From Croceibacterium xixiisoli (GTDB lineage: Bacteria > Pseudomonadota > Alphaproteobacteria > Sphingomonadales > Sphingomonadaceae): a stretch of DNA of 64,000 nucleotides. The stretch lies in assembly GCF_009827305.1 (NCBI RefSeq), contig NZ_WTYJ01000004.1:248001-312000 (forward strand), in the 5' to 3' direction. Position 1 is the first letter of the stretch. Every line of letters begins with the position of its first letter. Positions 16,469 to 25,877 of the stretch are shown here, in pieces. A program made the translations under genes and the position numbers. The notes beneath the pieces are model-generated. The model worked only from the letters and a program-made list of their open reading frames with translations. It made no database searches and was not told where the DNA came from.

Positions 16469-19261
16469 ATGGTCGGCATCAACAGGGTTCGCGGGCGCAA
16501 GGTCGCGCTGCTGGCAGCGGCAACGCTGTTCTTCTCTCCCACGGTCGCTCTGGCGCAGAACACCGTCACCGGCCGCGTGCTGGACGCCAATGGCGCCGCG
16601 CTTCCGGGGGCGGAAGTGATCGTCAGCGAAACCGGCCAGCGCGTCGTCGCCGACCGTCAGGGCCGCTTCGTCGTCCCCTCGCTGCCCGAAGGTCAGGCCA
16701 CGCTGGTCGTGAACTATCTGGGCGTGCAGTCGGGTACGCAGACCATCAGCGTGACGCAGGGCGCCGCCAATGATGTGCAGGTTGTACTCCAGGCACAGGA
16801 AGCTGAAGGCAATGTGATCGTGGTAAGCGGTTCCATCCTGGATGCGACTGCCCGCGCGCTCAACCAGCAGCGCAATGCCGACAACACCACCAATGTGATT
16901 TCGTCGGACGCCATTGGCCGCTTCCCCGACAACAACATTGCCGAAGCGCTGCAGCGCGTCCCCGGTTTCGGCGTGGAACGCGACCAGGGCGAAGGCAATT
17001 TCATCTCCATCCGCGGCGCGCCGTCGGAATTCACCGCCATCACCGTGGACGGCATCAGCCTGCCTTCGACCAGCCCGGATACGCGCGCGGTCGATCTCGG
17101 CTCCATTCCGTCGGATGTGGTGTCCTCTGTCGAAGTGTCGAAGACGTTGCTGCCTTATCAGGAAGCGGATTCGATCGCCGGTGCGGTCAATCTGACCACG
17201 CGTTCGCCCTTCGACACCAATGGCCTGCGCATCACCGCCAATGGCGGCGCCAGCTACAATGAATTCGGTGACACCAGCGATTATCGGTTCGGCGGCACCG
17301 TCAGCAACACCTTCGGCAATGTCGGCATCCTGCTGTCCGGCAGCCTGGCGCAGACCAACCGCAAGGTCGACAATTTCGAATCCATCTGGGATGTGGTCGA
17401 ACGCCCCGAAGGCGACGAAATTCTCGGCGTGCCGGAACAGGAATACAAGGATTACGACACCCGGCGCGAACGTCTGTCGCTGACCGGTGCCGTCGAATTC
17501 CGCCCTGACAATGTCAGCAAGTTCTTCGTGCGCAGCACCTGGACCCGCCGCACCGACGATGAAAATCGCAATCTGCTGGCGGTGATCTATTCCGACGGCG
17601 ATCTGGAAGAAGGTGCGACCGAAGGTACTGCAACCTGGTCCAACACCCGGATCGAGAAGGAATTCCGCCACCGCATCATGAAGGATGAATCGCTGGTCGT
17701 TTCCGCCGGCGGTGAACATGAATCAGCCGGACTGGGCCTGGATTATACCGTGTCCTACGCCCGTTCCACCCAGACCTATCCGATCCGTGCCCAGCTGCGT
17801 TTCCGCAGTTCGGCGCGCCCGACGATCGATCAGGACTTCGTCACCAACCCCGATCTGCCGGCGATTTCGCTGTTCGAAACCGGCGAGCATCTGGACGTCA
17901 GCCGCTATGCCTATCGCGAAACCGCGCTGCGCGAACAGCCGACCGAGCAGGATGAGCTGGGCTTCCAGACCAATCTGCGCATTCCGACCACGCTGTTCGG
18001 CAGCGATGCGACGATCCAGGCCGGCGCCAAGATCCGCATCCGCGATGTGAACGCGGACAATGACCAGTGGCGCGATCGCAGCTCTGCCGCCAGCTGGGCC
18101 GCAGAACATGGTTCGATGGCAGATTATCTGACCGATATCCCCTCGCAGAACTTCGACTATCTGCTGGGTCGCAAGTTCAATTCGCAGATGCTGGGCGATT
18201 ACTTCCGCGAAACCGAAGCGAACACCAAGCTGAGCCCGCGCGTGCCGGATTCGGTCAATTCCGATTACCGCGTGTCGGAAGATATCTTTGCCGGTTACCT
18301 GATGACCCGCGTCGAAATGGGCAACGCCAATCTGATCATCGGTGGTCGCGTCGAACACACCCGTTTCGAAGGTCAGGCTGCCCGCTTCAATGAAGACACC
18401 GAAACTCTGGTGCCGCAGTTCGTGACGCGCAGCTATACCGACTTCTTCCCCAATCTGACGCTGCGTGTCGCGCTGACCGACAATCTGATTGCGCGCGCTG
18501 CCGCCAGCCGCGCCATTTCGCGGCCGAATTACCGCGATGTCGTTCCGCGCATCGCCGAAGCGGATTCGGGCCTGGAAGTCGAAGTCGGCAACCCCGATCT
18601 GAACCCGACGCTGTCGAACAATCTCGATGCTGGCCTGGAATACTACTTCCGTCCGCTGGGCATGATTTCGGTCAATGTGTTCTACAAGGATCTGAAGGAC
18701 TATTCGTTCGAGATCCGCGAATCCGGTGTGACCTTCGACGGTCGCGACAATGTTCGCCTGATCCAGAAGATGAATGCACCGGAAGGTTCCATCCTGGGCG
18801 CCGAACTGGCGGTGCAGGCACAGGCCACCTTCCTGCCGGGTGCGCTGGCCGGCTTCGGCGTATTCGGGAATATCGCCTATGCCGATGCCAAGATGACTCT
18901 GCCGGGCGCGGTTCCGGATCGGGCCATGGAAGTGACCCTGCCGAACCAGTCCGAATGGACCTATAACGCGGCGATCTTCTACGAATGGGCCGGTTTCAAC
19001 GCCCGCCTCGCCTATACCAAGCGCAGCGACTACCGTGATGAATTCGATTACGGCAATGCCGCGCTGGATACCTATTGGGAAGGTCGCGAACAGCTCGACC
19101 TGACGGCCAGCTATGACTTCACGGACAATTTCAACCTGTTCCTGGAAGCCAAGAACCTGACCAACACTCCGGGTGTCCGCTATGCCGGCGACCGTTCGCG
19201 GGTGACCGAATATGAAAAATTCGGCCGCCTGTTCTTCCTCGGCGCACGCCTGAAGCTCTGA
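16469..19261 (+). CDS. TonB-dependent receptor with carboxypeptidase-regulatory-like N-terminus
   Basis: This is a 930-aa outer-membrane receptor. A signal peptide (to ALAQ) is followed by a ~80-residue carboxypeptidase D regulatory-like domain (VTGRVLDANGAALPGAEVIVSE...). Then come the plug (RNADNTTNVISSDAIGRFPDNNIAEALQRVPG, ISIRGAPSEFTAITVDG) and the beta-barrel ending LFFLGARLKL. AAGG lies 8 nt before the ATG. Divergence from the phosphatase and the Pho-box-like promoter suggest uptake of a phosphorylated compound, or of phytate-like substrates whose phosphate the phosphatase releases. It ends at a strong terminator. Confidence 0.88.
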   Translation: MVGINRVRGRKVALLAAATLFFSPTVALAQNTVTGRVLDANGAALPGAEVIVSETGQRVVADRQGRFVVPSLPEGQATLVVNYLGVQSGTQTISVTQGAANDVQVVLQAQEAEGNVIVVSGSILDATARALNQQRNADNTTNVISSDAIGRFPDNNIAEALQRVPGFGVERDQGEGNFISIRGAPSEFTAITVDGISLPSTSPDTRAVDLGSIPSDVVSSVEVSKTLLPYQEADSIAGAVNLTTRSPFDTNGLRITANGGASYNEFGDTSDYRFGGTVSNTFGNVGILLSGSLAQTNRKVDNFESIWDVVERPEGDEILGVPEQEYKDYDTRRERLSLTGAVEFRPDNVSKFFVRSTWTRRTDDENRNLLAVIYSDGDLEEGATEGTATWSNTRIEKEFRHRIMKDESLVVSAGGEHESAGLGLDYTVSYARSTQTYPIRAQLRFRSSARPTIDQDFVTNPDLPAISLFETGEHLDVSRYAYRETALREQPTEQDELGFQTNLRIPTTLFGSDATIQAGAKIRIRDVNADNDQWRDRSSAASWAAEHGSMADYLTDIPSQNFDYLLGRKFNSQMLGDYFRETEANTKLSPRVPDSVNSDYRVSEDIFAGYLMTRVEMGNANLIIGGRVEHTRFEGQAARFNEDTETLVPQFVTRSYTDFFPNLTLRVALTDNLIARAAASRAISRPNYRDVVPRIAEADSGLEVEVGNPDLNPTLSNNLDAGLEYYFRPLGMISVNVFYKDLKDYSFEIRESGVTFDGRDNVRLIQKMNAPEGSILGAELAVQAQATFLPGALAGFGVFGNIAYADAKMTLPGAVPDRAMEVTLPNQSEWTYNAAIFYEWAGFNARLAYTKRSDYRDEFDYGNAALDTYWEGREQLDLTASYDFTDNFNLFLEAKNLTNTPGVRYAGDRSRVTEYEKFGRLFFLGARLKL

Positions 19262-19270
19262 TTTGTGTTT

Positions 19271-19335
19271 GCGGGCCGTTTGGCCCGCAATCCGCCAAAG
19301 GCCCTTCTCTCCGATTGGAGAGGAGGGCTTTTTGT
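19271..19335 (+). terminator. Rho-independent terminator of the TBDR
   Basis: A first hairpin GCGGGCC-GTTT-GGCCCGC (19271-19288) is followed by CCCTTCTCTCC-GATT-GGAGAGGAGGG (19302-19327, one mismatch), then CTTTTTG. The second stem with its T-run is a typical intrinsic terminator just before the convergent esterase stop. Confidence 0.85.
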
Positions 19336-19344
19336 TGTGCTCAG

Positions 19345-20397
19345 CTATTCGCCCGCGTCGGGCCGGGCGGCCAGCATCAGCGCGGGGATCAGCGAAGCGC
19401 GCATCATCTCCCCATGGCTGAGGCCGGGAAACTGGCGATATTCGATCTGCGCCCCGGCCTGGCCGAATGCGGCCACCACCCGTTCGGTTGCATCGGGCAG
19501 GCGCGGCACGCCCCGGCTGGTGTCCGGCTGACGGGGTGCTTGCGGTGTTGCGGGGCTTGGCGGGGCCTGGGTGGGCGCGGCTGTGCCGGCTCCGGCTGGC
19601 GCTGCCGTCCGTGTGGCATCGCGGCCGCCGCCGCTCATCATCCGCAGTACCCGGCCGTTCAGCGCGTGCGGCGGGGTGGCGATGATGTCGCTGACCAGTT
19701 CGCCGTCATGATACCACAGCGATGCATCGCCGGCGGCGTAGCGCTGGTAGAATTCAGGGTGGTTGCGCAGCGTGTAGAGCGTGAACAGCCCGCCAAACGA
19801 ATGGCCCCACAGCGTCTGCCGCTGGCGGTCGATCTTCGCCATGGCTTCGACGCGCGGCTTGATCTGCTGTTCGATGAAATGGGCGAAGATGTCCGCCCCG
19901 CCGCCGGGGCGCCCGCGCACCACCGGGGCGATCGGCTTGCCGTCCTGGATGACCGGCGGGGTATAGTCATAGGCGCGCGCCAGCGTATCGACCCGCGCCG
20001 CCGTGTCATAGCCGATCGCGACCAGCACCGGCGGTGAAAGGATGTAGAGCGCTTCGAGTTCCGGATCGCTGATCAGCCCCATCGCGGCATTGCCATCGAC
20101 CATATAGAGCACCGGATAGCCACGGGCAGGCGCGGCACGTTTCGGCACGGCGATCTGCACCCAGTAATGCCGCTGCCCATCGGCGGAATCGATCTTGAAG
20201 GAGGAGAAGCTGTAGAGCTCGCTGCCCCGGTTGACGATGGTCGGGCCCACCGCCCGTTCGAACCGCCCATTGCCCACCTGGGTGCCTGCCGCCGGGATGG
20301 CCGCCTCTGCGGCGGTCGTTTGCGCCTGCGCACCGGGAATGATCCCGGCCAGCGCCGACAGGCTCAGACCGGCGGCGAACAGATGTCTGCGAGGCAT
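19345..20397 (-). CDS. Secreted alpha/beta-hydrolase esterase, siderophore-hydrolase (Fes/IroE) type
   Basis: This 350-aa exported hydrolase has a signal peptide ending near GAQA and the esterase-D/Fes fold. The oxyanion region is YPVLYMVDGNAAM, the nucleophile Ser200 is in LWGHSFGG and the catalytic His is in GLSHGEMM near the C-terminus. A 35-residue Pro/Ala-rich insertion (~258-295) interrupts the hydrolase core. IroE/BesA-like enzymes cut ferric-siderophore esters in the periplasm. A Fur-box-like motif upstream, shared with the FecI locus, supports an iron role. Another ester substrate remains possible. Confidence 0.8.
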   Translation of the reverse strand: MPRRHLFAAGLSLSALAGIIPGAQAQTTAAEAAIPAAGTQVGNGRFERAVGPTIVNRGSELYSFSSFKIDSADGQRHYWVQIAVPKRAAPARGYPVLYMVDGNAAMGLISDPELEALYILSPPVLVAIGYDTAARVDTLARAYDYTPPVIQDGKPIAPVVRGRPGGGADIFAHFIEQQIKPRVEAMAKIDRQRQTLWGHSFGGLFTLYTLRNHPEFYQRYAAGDASLWYHDGELVSDIIATPPHALNGRVLRMMSGGGRDATRTAAPAGAGTAAPTQAPPSPATPQAPRQPDTSRGVPRLPDATERVVAAFGQAGAQIEYRQFPGLSHGEMMRASLIPALMLAARPDAGE

Positions 20398-20442
20398 TGT
20401 GAAGAAGACCCTTTATCCTTGTTATCCGGGGCGCGGGTCGCA

Positions 20443-20464
20443 TTGCTACTAACGAAACGCAATA
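20443..20464 (-). promoter_or_regulatory. Fur-box-like motif upstream of the esterase
   Basis: On the minus strand the site reads TATTGCG, then TTTCG, then TTAGTAGCAA. The outer elements TATTGCG..TTA.TAGCAA recur at the FecI promoter region (36490-36508). Sphingomonad Fur sites have a similar TTGCGAAT..ATT..GCA look. It lies 46-67 nt upstream of the esterase start. Confidence 0.45.
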
Positions 20465-20523
20465 GCATTTGTGTATCGGTTCGCGGCGCTTGACGGCGGG
20501 CATGGGCTGGTGTTGCTGCGCTC

Positions 20524-20784
20524 ATGGATTTCGACGATCAGCTGCGCCGCTATTTCGCCACCGACGATCTGGCCGATGTCACACCCGAAGGGCTCGCCGC
20601 CGGGATCGAACGGATGCGGGTCGATTTCGGGATGGAAAAAGACCGCGCCCGCCGCTTCGCGCTGTGGACGCTGCTGTATATGCTGGGCGCCGCGCCCGAT
20701 CTGGATGTCGCCTTCAAGGATGAGGATGACCGCAACAGCGCGCGCGACTGGATGGACATGATGGCCCGCGCGCAGGGCGAATGA
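20524..20784 (+). CDS. Small conserved hypothetical protein
   Basis: This 86-aa acidic cytoplasmic protein (MDFDDQLRRYFATDDLADVTPE...) is predicted mostly helical, with an Asp/Glu-rich middle and no signal peptide. I know similar short proteins from other sphingomonads but no function. ATG at 20524 is divergent from the esterase and the gene ends at its own terminator, so it is a single-gene unit. Confidence 0.7.
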   Translation: MDFDDQLRRYFATDDLADVTPEGLAAGIERMRVDFGMEKDRARRFALWTLLYMLGAAPDLDVAFKDEDDRNSARDWMDMMARAQGE

Positions 20785-20794
20785 CCGGCGGGCC

Positions 20795-20819
20795 TGCCGC
20801 ATCGATGATGCGGCATTTT
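20795..20819 (+). terminator. Intrinsic terminator of the 86-aa gene
   Basis: A perfect 9-bp stem TGCCGCATC / GATGCGGCA with a 3-nt loop is followed by TTTT. It sits 11 nt after the stop codon. Confidence 0.8.
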
Positions 20820-20950
20820 GCACACAGCGCACCACCATCGGGTCGATTTCGTCCTCTGCCTCTCTGATTTCGCCCCCGGTCATTGACCCTTGCAGGCACA
20901 TGGGCAGACATTGCGCCCAGGAATTGCATAAAATTCTACATAGGGAGAGT

Positions 20951-23887
20951 ATGATGACCCAGCGTGGAACAGCGCTCGCGGGCGGCTGTCTTGCAGCCAT
21001 GGCCGCAGTGCTGATGGCCAGCCCGGCCCAGGCGGAAGATCAGGCCGCGCAGCAGGCCCAACCGGCCCAACCGGTCCAGCCAGCGCAGGCTGCTGCAGAA
21101 CCGCAACCGGCAGCAGAGGATGCCGCCAGCGGCAATGATCCGATCATCGTTACCGGATCGCGCATTTCGGGCGGTTTCACCGCGCCGACCCCGGTTACCG
21201 TGCTCAGCAATGACCGGGTGCAGGCGCTGGCGATCACCAATGTCGGCGATGCGCTGAGCCAGTTGCCCAGTTTCCGCGCCACCTCCAGCCCGGCCACCCA
21301 GGCCACGCTGGGCGGCAATATCGGTGCCCGCATTCTCGATCTGCGCGGGCTGGGTTCGGTTCGTACCCTGGTGCTGGTCGACGGGCGGCGTTTCGTGCCG
21401 AGCACGTCGCAGGGTACGGTGGACATCAATTTGATCCCTTCCGCTCTGGTCGAGCAGACGCAGGTCGTGACCGGTGGTGCCTCCGCAGCCTATGGTTCGG
21501 ATGCCGTGGCCGGCGTGGTCAACTTCATCCTCGACCGCGATCTGACCGGGCTGAAGGCAGAGGCGGTCTATGGCATTTCCGAACAGGGCGATGACGAAAG
21601 CGTGTTCGCCAGCCTGGCTGGCGGTGCCCGGATCGGCAGCGGGCTGCATGTCACCGTGGCCGGCGAATATGAAAAATCATACGGCATGGGCGATTGCTAC
21701 ACGCGCGACTGGTGCGCCACGCAGACGCTGATCTTGCAAAATCCGGCCTTCGGCACCAATGGCCTGCCGGCCAATCTGATCGTGCCGGGCGTCAACACCG
21801 CCACGGTGGCGCCCGGCGGGCTGATCAACCGGTCCTACAACGCCGCCGGGCAGGCAATCGGCACCAATGCGACCGATCCGCTGCGCGGCACGACCTTCAC
21901 CGCTGACGGCACCCCGCGCGATTTCGACTATGGTACGCTGGTTGGCCCGCTGTTCATGCTGGGCGGGGAAGGGAATGGCCGCAATTCCTTCATCTCCCCC
22001 TTCCGGCTGAAGGTGCCGGTCGAACGCTATTCGATCTATGGCAATGCCACGCTGGACATCACCCCGGGCCTGCGCGCCAAGCTGGATGTGTCCTATGGCC
22101 GGGTGCAGGGTGAAGTGGTCGGCAACGTGCTGCGCGATTTCAACGGATCGCTGTTGGGCCAGATCAAGGCGGACAATGCCTTCCTGCCTGATGATGTGGC
22201 TGCAGCCATGGCCGACAATGGCGTCGCCTCCTTCATTTTGGGCAAGGCCGATTTCGATCTGGGCCCGGCAAGGGCGAAATCCTCCACCGAAACCTATCGC
22301 GTGGTCGCCGCGCTGGAAGGGGATATCTCTTCCAGCTGGAGCTGGGACCTGTCCTACCAGTATGGGCGGACCAATTTCCGCCAGGATACGTACAATTCGA
22401 TCATTCTGGCCAATCTGCGCAAGGCGACCGATTCCGTGCTGGTTGGCGGCAACGCCGTCTGCCGCGTGAATGCCGATGCCAGCACCACCAATGACGATCC
22501 CAATTGCGTTGCCTACAATCCCTTCGGCGAAGGGCAGTTTTCTGCCGGTGCCGCAGGCTACATCGCCGGCGACGGGTTCCAGACCACCCGCTATGATCAG
22601 CATGTGGTGGCCGCCAATCTGCAGGGCGATCTGATCAATCTGCCGGCCGGCCCGGTGAAGCTGGCCATCGGCGGCGAATATCGCAGCGACAAGATCGTCG
22701 GCGAAACCGATGCCATTTCGGCGCAGAACCAGTTCTGGTCATTGAACGGCACGGCGCTGGCCGGATCGGTCAATGTGAAGGAAGCCTATGCCGAACTCGC
22801 GGTGCCGGTGTTCCGCGATTCCGCGCTCGGCTATGCGCTGGATCTGAACGGCGCGATCCGCCGCACCGATTACAGCACCAGCGGCGCGGTCACCACCTGG
22901 AAGGCGGGCGCGGTCTATGAACCGTTCGACGGGGTGCGGCTGCGCATCACCCGTTCGCGCGATATTCGTGCGCCCAATCTGGCCGAATTGGTCGGCCCGC
23001 TGGTCAAGAGCGCCATCGGCTTGACCGATCCGCGCAATGGCGAACAGGCCAATCCGACCATCTACACCGGCTCCAACCCCAATCTGCGCCCGGAAAAGGC
23101 AGACAGCTGGACCATCGGTGCGGCGATCACTCCGCGCAGCGGCGGCGCCGTGGGGCGGATGCGGCTGTCGGTCGATTATTACGCGATCGAGGTGAGCGAT
23201 GCGATCGGCGTGCTGGGCGCGCAGACGCTGGCCAACCGCTGCCAGGAAGGCGTGAGCGAGTTCTGCGATCTGATCACCCGCGATTCCGTGACCGGATCGA
23301 TCCTGGAAATCCGCGACGTGATGGTCAATTCCAACGAATTGCGCACCAGCGGTTTCGACATCGAATATCAGTACCGGCAGCCGCTGGGCGGAGCAGGCCG
23401 GCTCGACCTGTCGCTGTTGGCGAATTTCGTGAACACGCTGACCCTGGTCGATCCGGCCGGCGAAACCAATCGCGCCGGGCAGAACGGCGTGCGCACCGGC
23501 ACGGTGCCGGGCGTGCCCGATTACGTGCTGGACGGCATGCTGAGCTGGACCCTCGACGATCTGAAACTGACCGCGCAGGGCCGCTATATCCCTGAGGGCA
23601 TTTTCTGGACCAATTTCGTCGGGCCGGACAGCACCTGGTATGATGTCACTTCGCTGCAGAGCGTCAGCAACAATCATGTGCCCGACCGGTTCTATCTGAA
23701 CCTGTCGGCGCAATACACGCTGCGGCTGGGCGATGACCGCGAATTCCAGCTGTTCGGAGCGATCAACAACGCGCTGGACAAGGATCCGCCGATCATGCCG
23801 GGCGCCGGTGGCGGCACCAACCAGATCCTCTATGATCCCGTTGGTCGCAGCTTCAAGATCGGTATCCGCGCCCGCCTGGGCGGCTGA
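20951..23887 (+). CDS. TonB-dependent receptor
   Basis: This 978-aa receptor has a signal peptide ending in AQA, a Gln/Pro/Ala-rich linker and the TonB-box-like PIIVTGSRI. The plug is TPVTVLSNDRVQALAITNVGDALSQLPSF..., RGLGSVRTLVLVDGRRFVPST, VTGGASAAYGSDAVAGVVNFI; a barrel ending IGIRARLGG follows. The GSRI/GGASAAYGSDA type is the broad sphingomonad family for sugars, peptides or aromatics. GGGAG precedes two adjacent ATGs (20951, 20954); the second is better spaced. It is monocistronic, with a terminator 26 nt downstream. No neighbour indicates the substrate. Confidence 0.87.
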   Translation: MMTQRGTALAGGCLAAMAAVLMASPAQAEDQAAQQAQPAQPVQPAQAAAEPQPAAEDAASGNDPIIVTGSRISGGFTAPTPVTVLSNDRVQALAITNVGDALSQLPSFRATSSPATQATLGGNIGARILDLRGLGSVRTLVLVDGRRFVPSTSQGTVDINLIPSALVEQTQVVTGGASAAYGSDAVAGVVNFILDRDLTGLKAEAVYGISEQGDDESVFASLAGGARIGSGLHVTVAGEYEKSYGMGDCYTRDWCATQTLILQNPAFGTNGLPANLIVPGVNTATVAPGGLINRSYNAAGQAIGTNATDPLRGTTFTADGTPRDFDYGTLVGPLFMLGGEGNGRNSFISPFRLKVPVERYSIYGNATLDITPGLRAKLDVSYGRVQGEVVGNVLRDFNGSLLGQIKADNAFLPDDVAAAMADNGVASFILGKADFDLGPARAKSSTETYRVVAALEGDISSSWSWDLSYQYGRTNFRQDTYNSIILANLRKATDSVLVGGNAVCRVNADASTTNDDPNCVAYNPFGEGQFSAGAAGYIAGDGFQTTRYDQHVVAANLQGDLINLPAGPVKLAIGGEYRSDKIVGETDAISAQNQFWSLNGTALAGSVNVKEAYAELAVPVFRDSALGYALDLNGAIRRTDYSTSGAVTTWKAGAVYEPFDGVRLRITRSRDIRAPNLAELVGPLVKSAIGLTDPRNGEQANPTIYTGSNPNLRPEKADSWTIGAAITPRSGGAVGRMRLSVDYYAIEVSDAIGVLGAQTLANRCQEGVSEFCDLITRDSVTGSILEIRDVMVNSNELRTSGFDIEYQYRQPLGGAGRLDLSLLANFVNTLTLVDPAGETNRAGQNGVRTGTVPGVPDYVLDGMLSWTLDDLKLTAQGRYIPEGIFWTNFVGPDSTWYDVTSLQSVSNNHVPDRFYLNLSAQYTLRLGDDREFQLFGAINNALDKDPPIMPGAGGGTNQILYDPVGRSFKIGIRARLGG

Positions 23888-23912
23888 TAGGCAGCTGGAT
23901 TGGCATGCAATG

Positions 23913-23947
23913 GCCCCCTGTGACCCAACGGGTTGCAGGGGGCTTTT
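23913..23947 (+). terminator. Intrinsic terminator of the TBDR
   Basis: GCCCCCTG (23913-23920) pairs with CAGGGGGC (23936-23943), with an inner CCC/GGG pairing, followed by TTTT. It is a typical terminator, 26 nt after the stop and before the convergent kinase. Confidence 0.85.
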
Positions 23948-23976
23948 CGTTGGCAGTCGTGCCGGGGGCTTATCCG

Positions 23977-25275
23977 CTAAACCGGCATACGGAAGGTGAA
24001 CCGCGTGGCGGTGTTGTCTGACGATACGGTCAGCGTGCCGGCATGGGCCTTGGCGATTTCGCTGGCGATGTAGAGGCCGAGGCCGAGCCCTTCCTGATTG
24101 GCGCTGATCTGGCCGCGCCGGAACGGCTGGAACAGGTTTTTCATCGTTTCCGGGCTGATCGGTTCGCCGCCATTCGCGACTTCCAATTCGAAGCTGCCGG
24201 CCTTGACGCTGGCTGTCACTGTGATCGGCTCACTGTCGGATCCGTGGGTGATGGCATTGCCCATCAGATTGGAAAACATCTGGGCAATCCGCGCCTGATC
24301 GACGGCGATCGGCTGATCGACATCGAACTCCACCTGCACCACCCGGTCAGGATGGGCCATGCGGATTTCTTCCAGAATCTGTTCCAGCTGTGGGCCAATC
24401 GGCGCATCGCTGGTCAGGGCCAGATCGATGCCGCCGCCCAGCCGGCCGCGCGCGAAATCCAGCAGATTGTTGATCAGCGCGCCCATGCGCCGGGCATTCT
24501 CATTCATATGGCGCAGGATCAGGCTGCGTTTGGGGTCAGCCTCGTTCTTGGTCAGCAGATTGATCCCGGCCGCCATGGAGGCCAACGGATTGCGCAGATC
24601 ATGCCCCAGAACGGCGATGAATTCCTCTCGCAGCTGGCCGGTGGCCAGCGCTTCGTCCAGCTGTTGCTGGCTGCCGGCGAATTTTGCCTCGCTGCGGGCC
24701 AGGCTGGCATGGCTTGACCGGATCTGGGACTTGGTAGTGATCAGTGCGGCCTCGGTGCTGGCCAGCGCCGCCTCGCTTGCTGCCAATTCCGCCTTGCTGC
24801 GGGAAATGGAACGGTTCGCGTCCAGATGAAAACCGATCAGTTCTGCAAACAGGCGGAACATGCGGATAGCCGGTGTGCCCTTCAGCCGGCGCGGGTGCGG
24901 ATCGATGGCGCACAGGGTGCCGAACAATTTGCCATCGCTCAGGACAATCGGCACGGAAATATAGCTTTGGAACCCATAGGTCGCCGGGGTGTGATGGGTG
25001 GCATAGAGCGGATCGCTTGCCACTTCGTCGATCACGATTTCTTCGCGGGCAAAGCGGACTTCGTTGCACAGCGTGGTTTCCAGCGGTAATTGCCCGCCGG
25101 GCTTCAGGCCGAACTCGATCTTGTCCAGCACCTCGCAGGCCATCCACGCCCGATCCGTCACCCGCGCAACGGCCGCAAAACCCATGCCGGTGCTGGAGGT
25201 CACGACTTCCAGAATGGCTGTGACCGCTTCGACCTGGCGGACTGCATCCAAGTCATGGGATAAATCGTCGCTCAA
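23977..25275 (-). CDS. GAF-domain sensor histidine kinase (soluble)
   Basis: This 432-aa protein has no membrane segment. A GAF domain (~15-155; TLCNEVRFAREEIVIDE, FQSYISVPIVLSDGKLFGTLCAID) leads into an Ala/Ser-rich coiled coil (~158-215). A HisKA domain follows with phospho-accepting His225 in VLGHDLRNPLASM, then an HATPase domain with NLMGNAITH (N-box), VANGGEPI and GLGLGLYIASEIA (G-boxes). TTG at 25275 is the start, with GAGGTAGG upstream. It is divergent (120 nt) from a receiver-only regulator, the likely partner. The signal is unknown. Confidence 0.9.
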   Translation of the reverse strand: MSDDLSHDLDAVRQVEAVTAILEVVTSSTGMGFAAVARVTDRAWMACEVLDKIEFGLKPGGQLPLETTLCNEVRFAREEIVIDEVASDPLYATHHTPATYGFQSYISVPIVLSDGKLFGTLCAIDPHPRRLKGTPAIRMFRLFAELIGFHLDANRSISRSKAELAASEAALASTEAALITTKSQIRSSHASLARSEAKFAGSQQQLDEALATGQLREEFIAVLGHDLRNPLASMAAGINLLTKNEADPKRSLILRHMNENARRMGALINNLLDFARGRLGGGIDLALTSDAPIGPQLEQILEEIRMAHPDRVVQVEFDVDQPIAVDQARIAQMFSNLMGNAITHGSDSEPITVTASVKAGSFELEVANGGEPISPETMKNLFQPFRRGQISANQEGLGLGLYIASEIAKAHAGTLTVSSDNTATRFTFRMPV

Positions 25276-25395
25276 CGCCTACCTCATCAGGGCGAAACCG
25301 GAATTGCGCATGTAATTGTGGCAATGTGAAACCATTTTCAAGGATCATTGCGATGGTCGGCGCGTTGGTGCCCACTGCCATGCCGGAGCCCTTCA

Positions 25396-25809
25396 ATGCC
25401 CGAAGAACACATGCCTTTTGCTCTGGTTGCGGATGACGAGCCGCTGGTCAGGCTGGACGCTGCCGACATTCTTGAAGCGGCCGGTTTCCGCGTGCATGAG
25501 GCGGCCAGTGTGGAAGAGGCGGTGGCCATCCTCAATGTTGCCGGGCCGCAGATCCAGCTGCTGTTTTCCGATGTTCAGATGCCGCCGGGCGATCTGACCG
25601 GGTTCGATCTGGCGCGCCGCTGCGCGCGCGACTGGCCGAAAATCCGCATCCTGATCGCCTCCGGCATGATCAGCCCGGAGGAGGGTGATCTGCCTGAAGG
25701 GGCGCTGTTCATCAACAAGCCGTTCAGTGCGCAGATCGTCTATGATCAGCTGCAGCAACTGCTACCCGACGGGCAGCAGCCCGACGCGCTCAAACACGCT
25801 GTTCGCTGA
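25396..25809 (+). CDS. Single-domain response regulator
   Basis: This 137-aa protein is one receiver domain without an output domain. The acidic pair is in VADDEP, the phospho-acceptor Asp59 is in LLFSDVQMP and Lys108 is in FINKPF. CheY-like proteins of this kind pass phosphate on or act by protein contact. It is divergent from the GAF kinase at 25275, suggesting a kinase/receiver pair. ATG at 25396 has GGAG 8 nt upstream. Confidence 0.88.
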   Translation: MPEEHMPFALVADDEPLVRLDAADILEAAGFRVHEAASVEEAVAILNVAGPQIQLLFSDVQMPPGDLTGFDLARRCARDWPKIRILIASGMISPEEGDLPEGALFINKPFSAQIVYDQLQQLLPDGQQPDALKHAVR

Positions 25810-25877
25810 CGGGTCGATTGACGAAGCGGTGCTGTCAGGCGCAACGCAGCCATCGGCAATCGACGGGAAGCAGCGCG

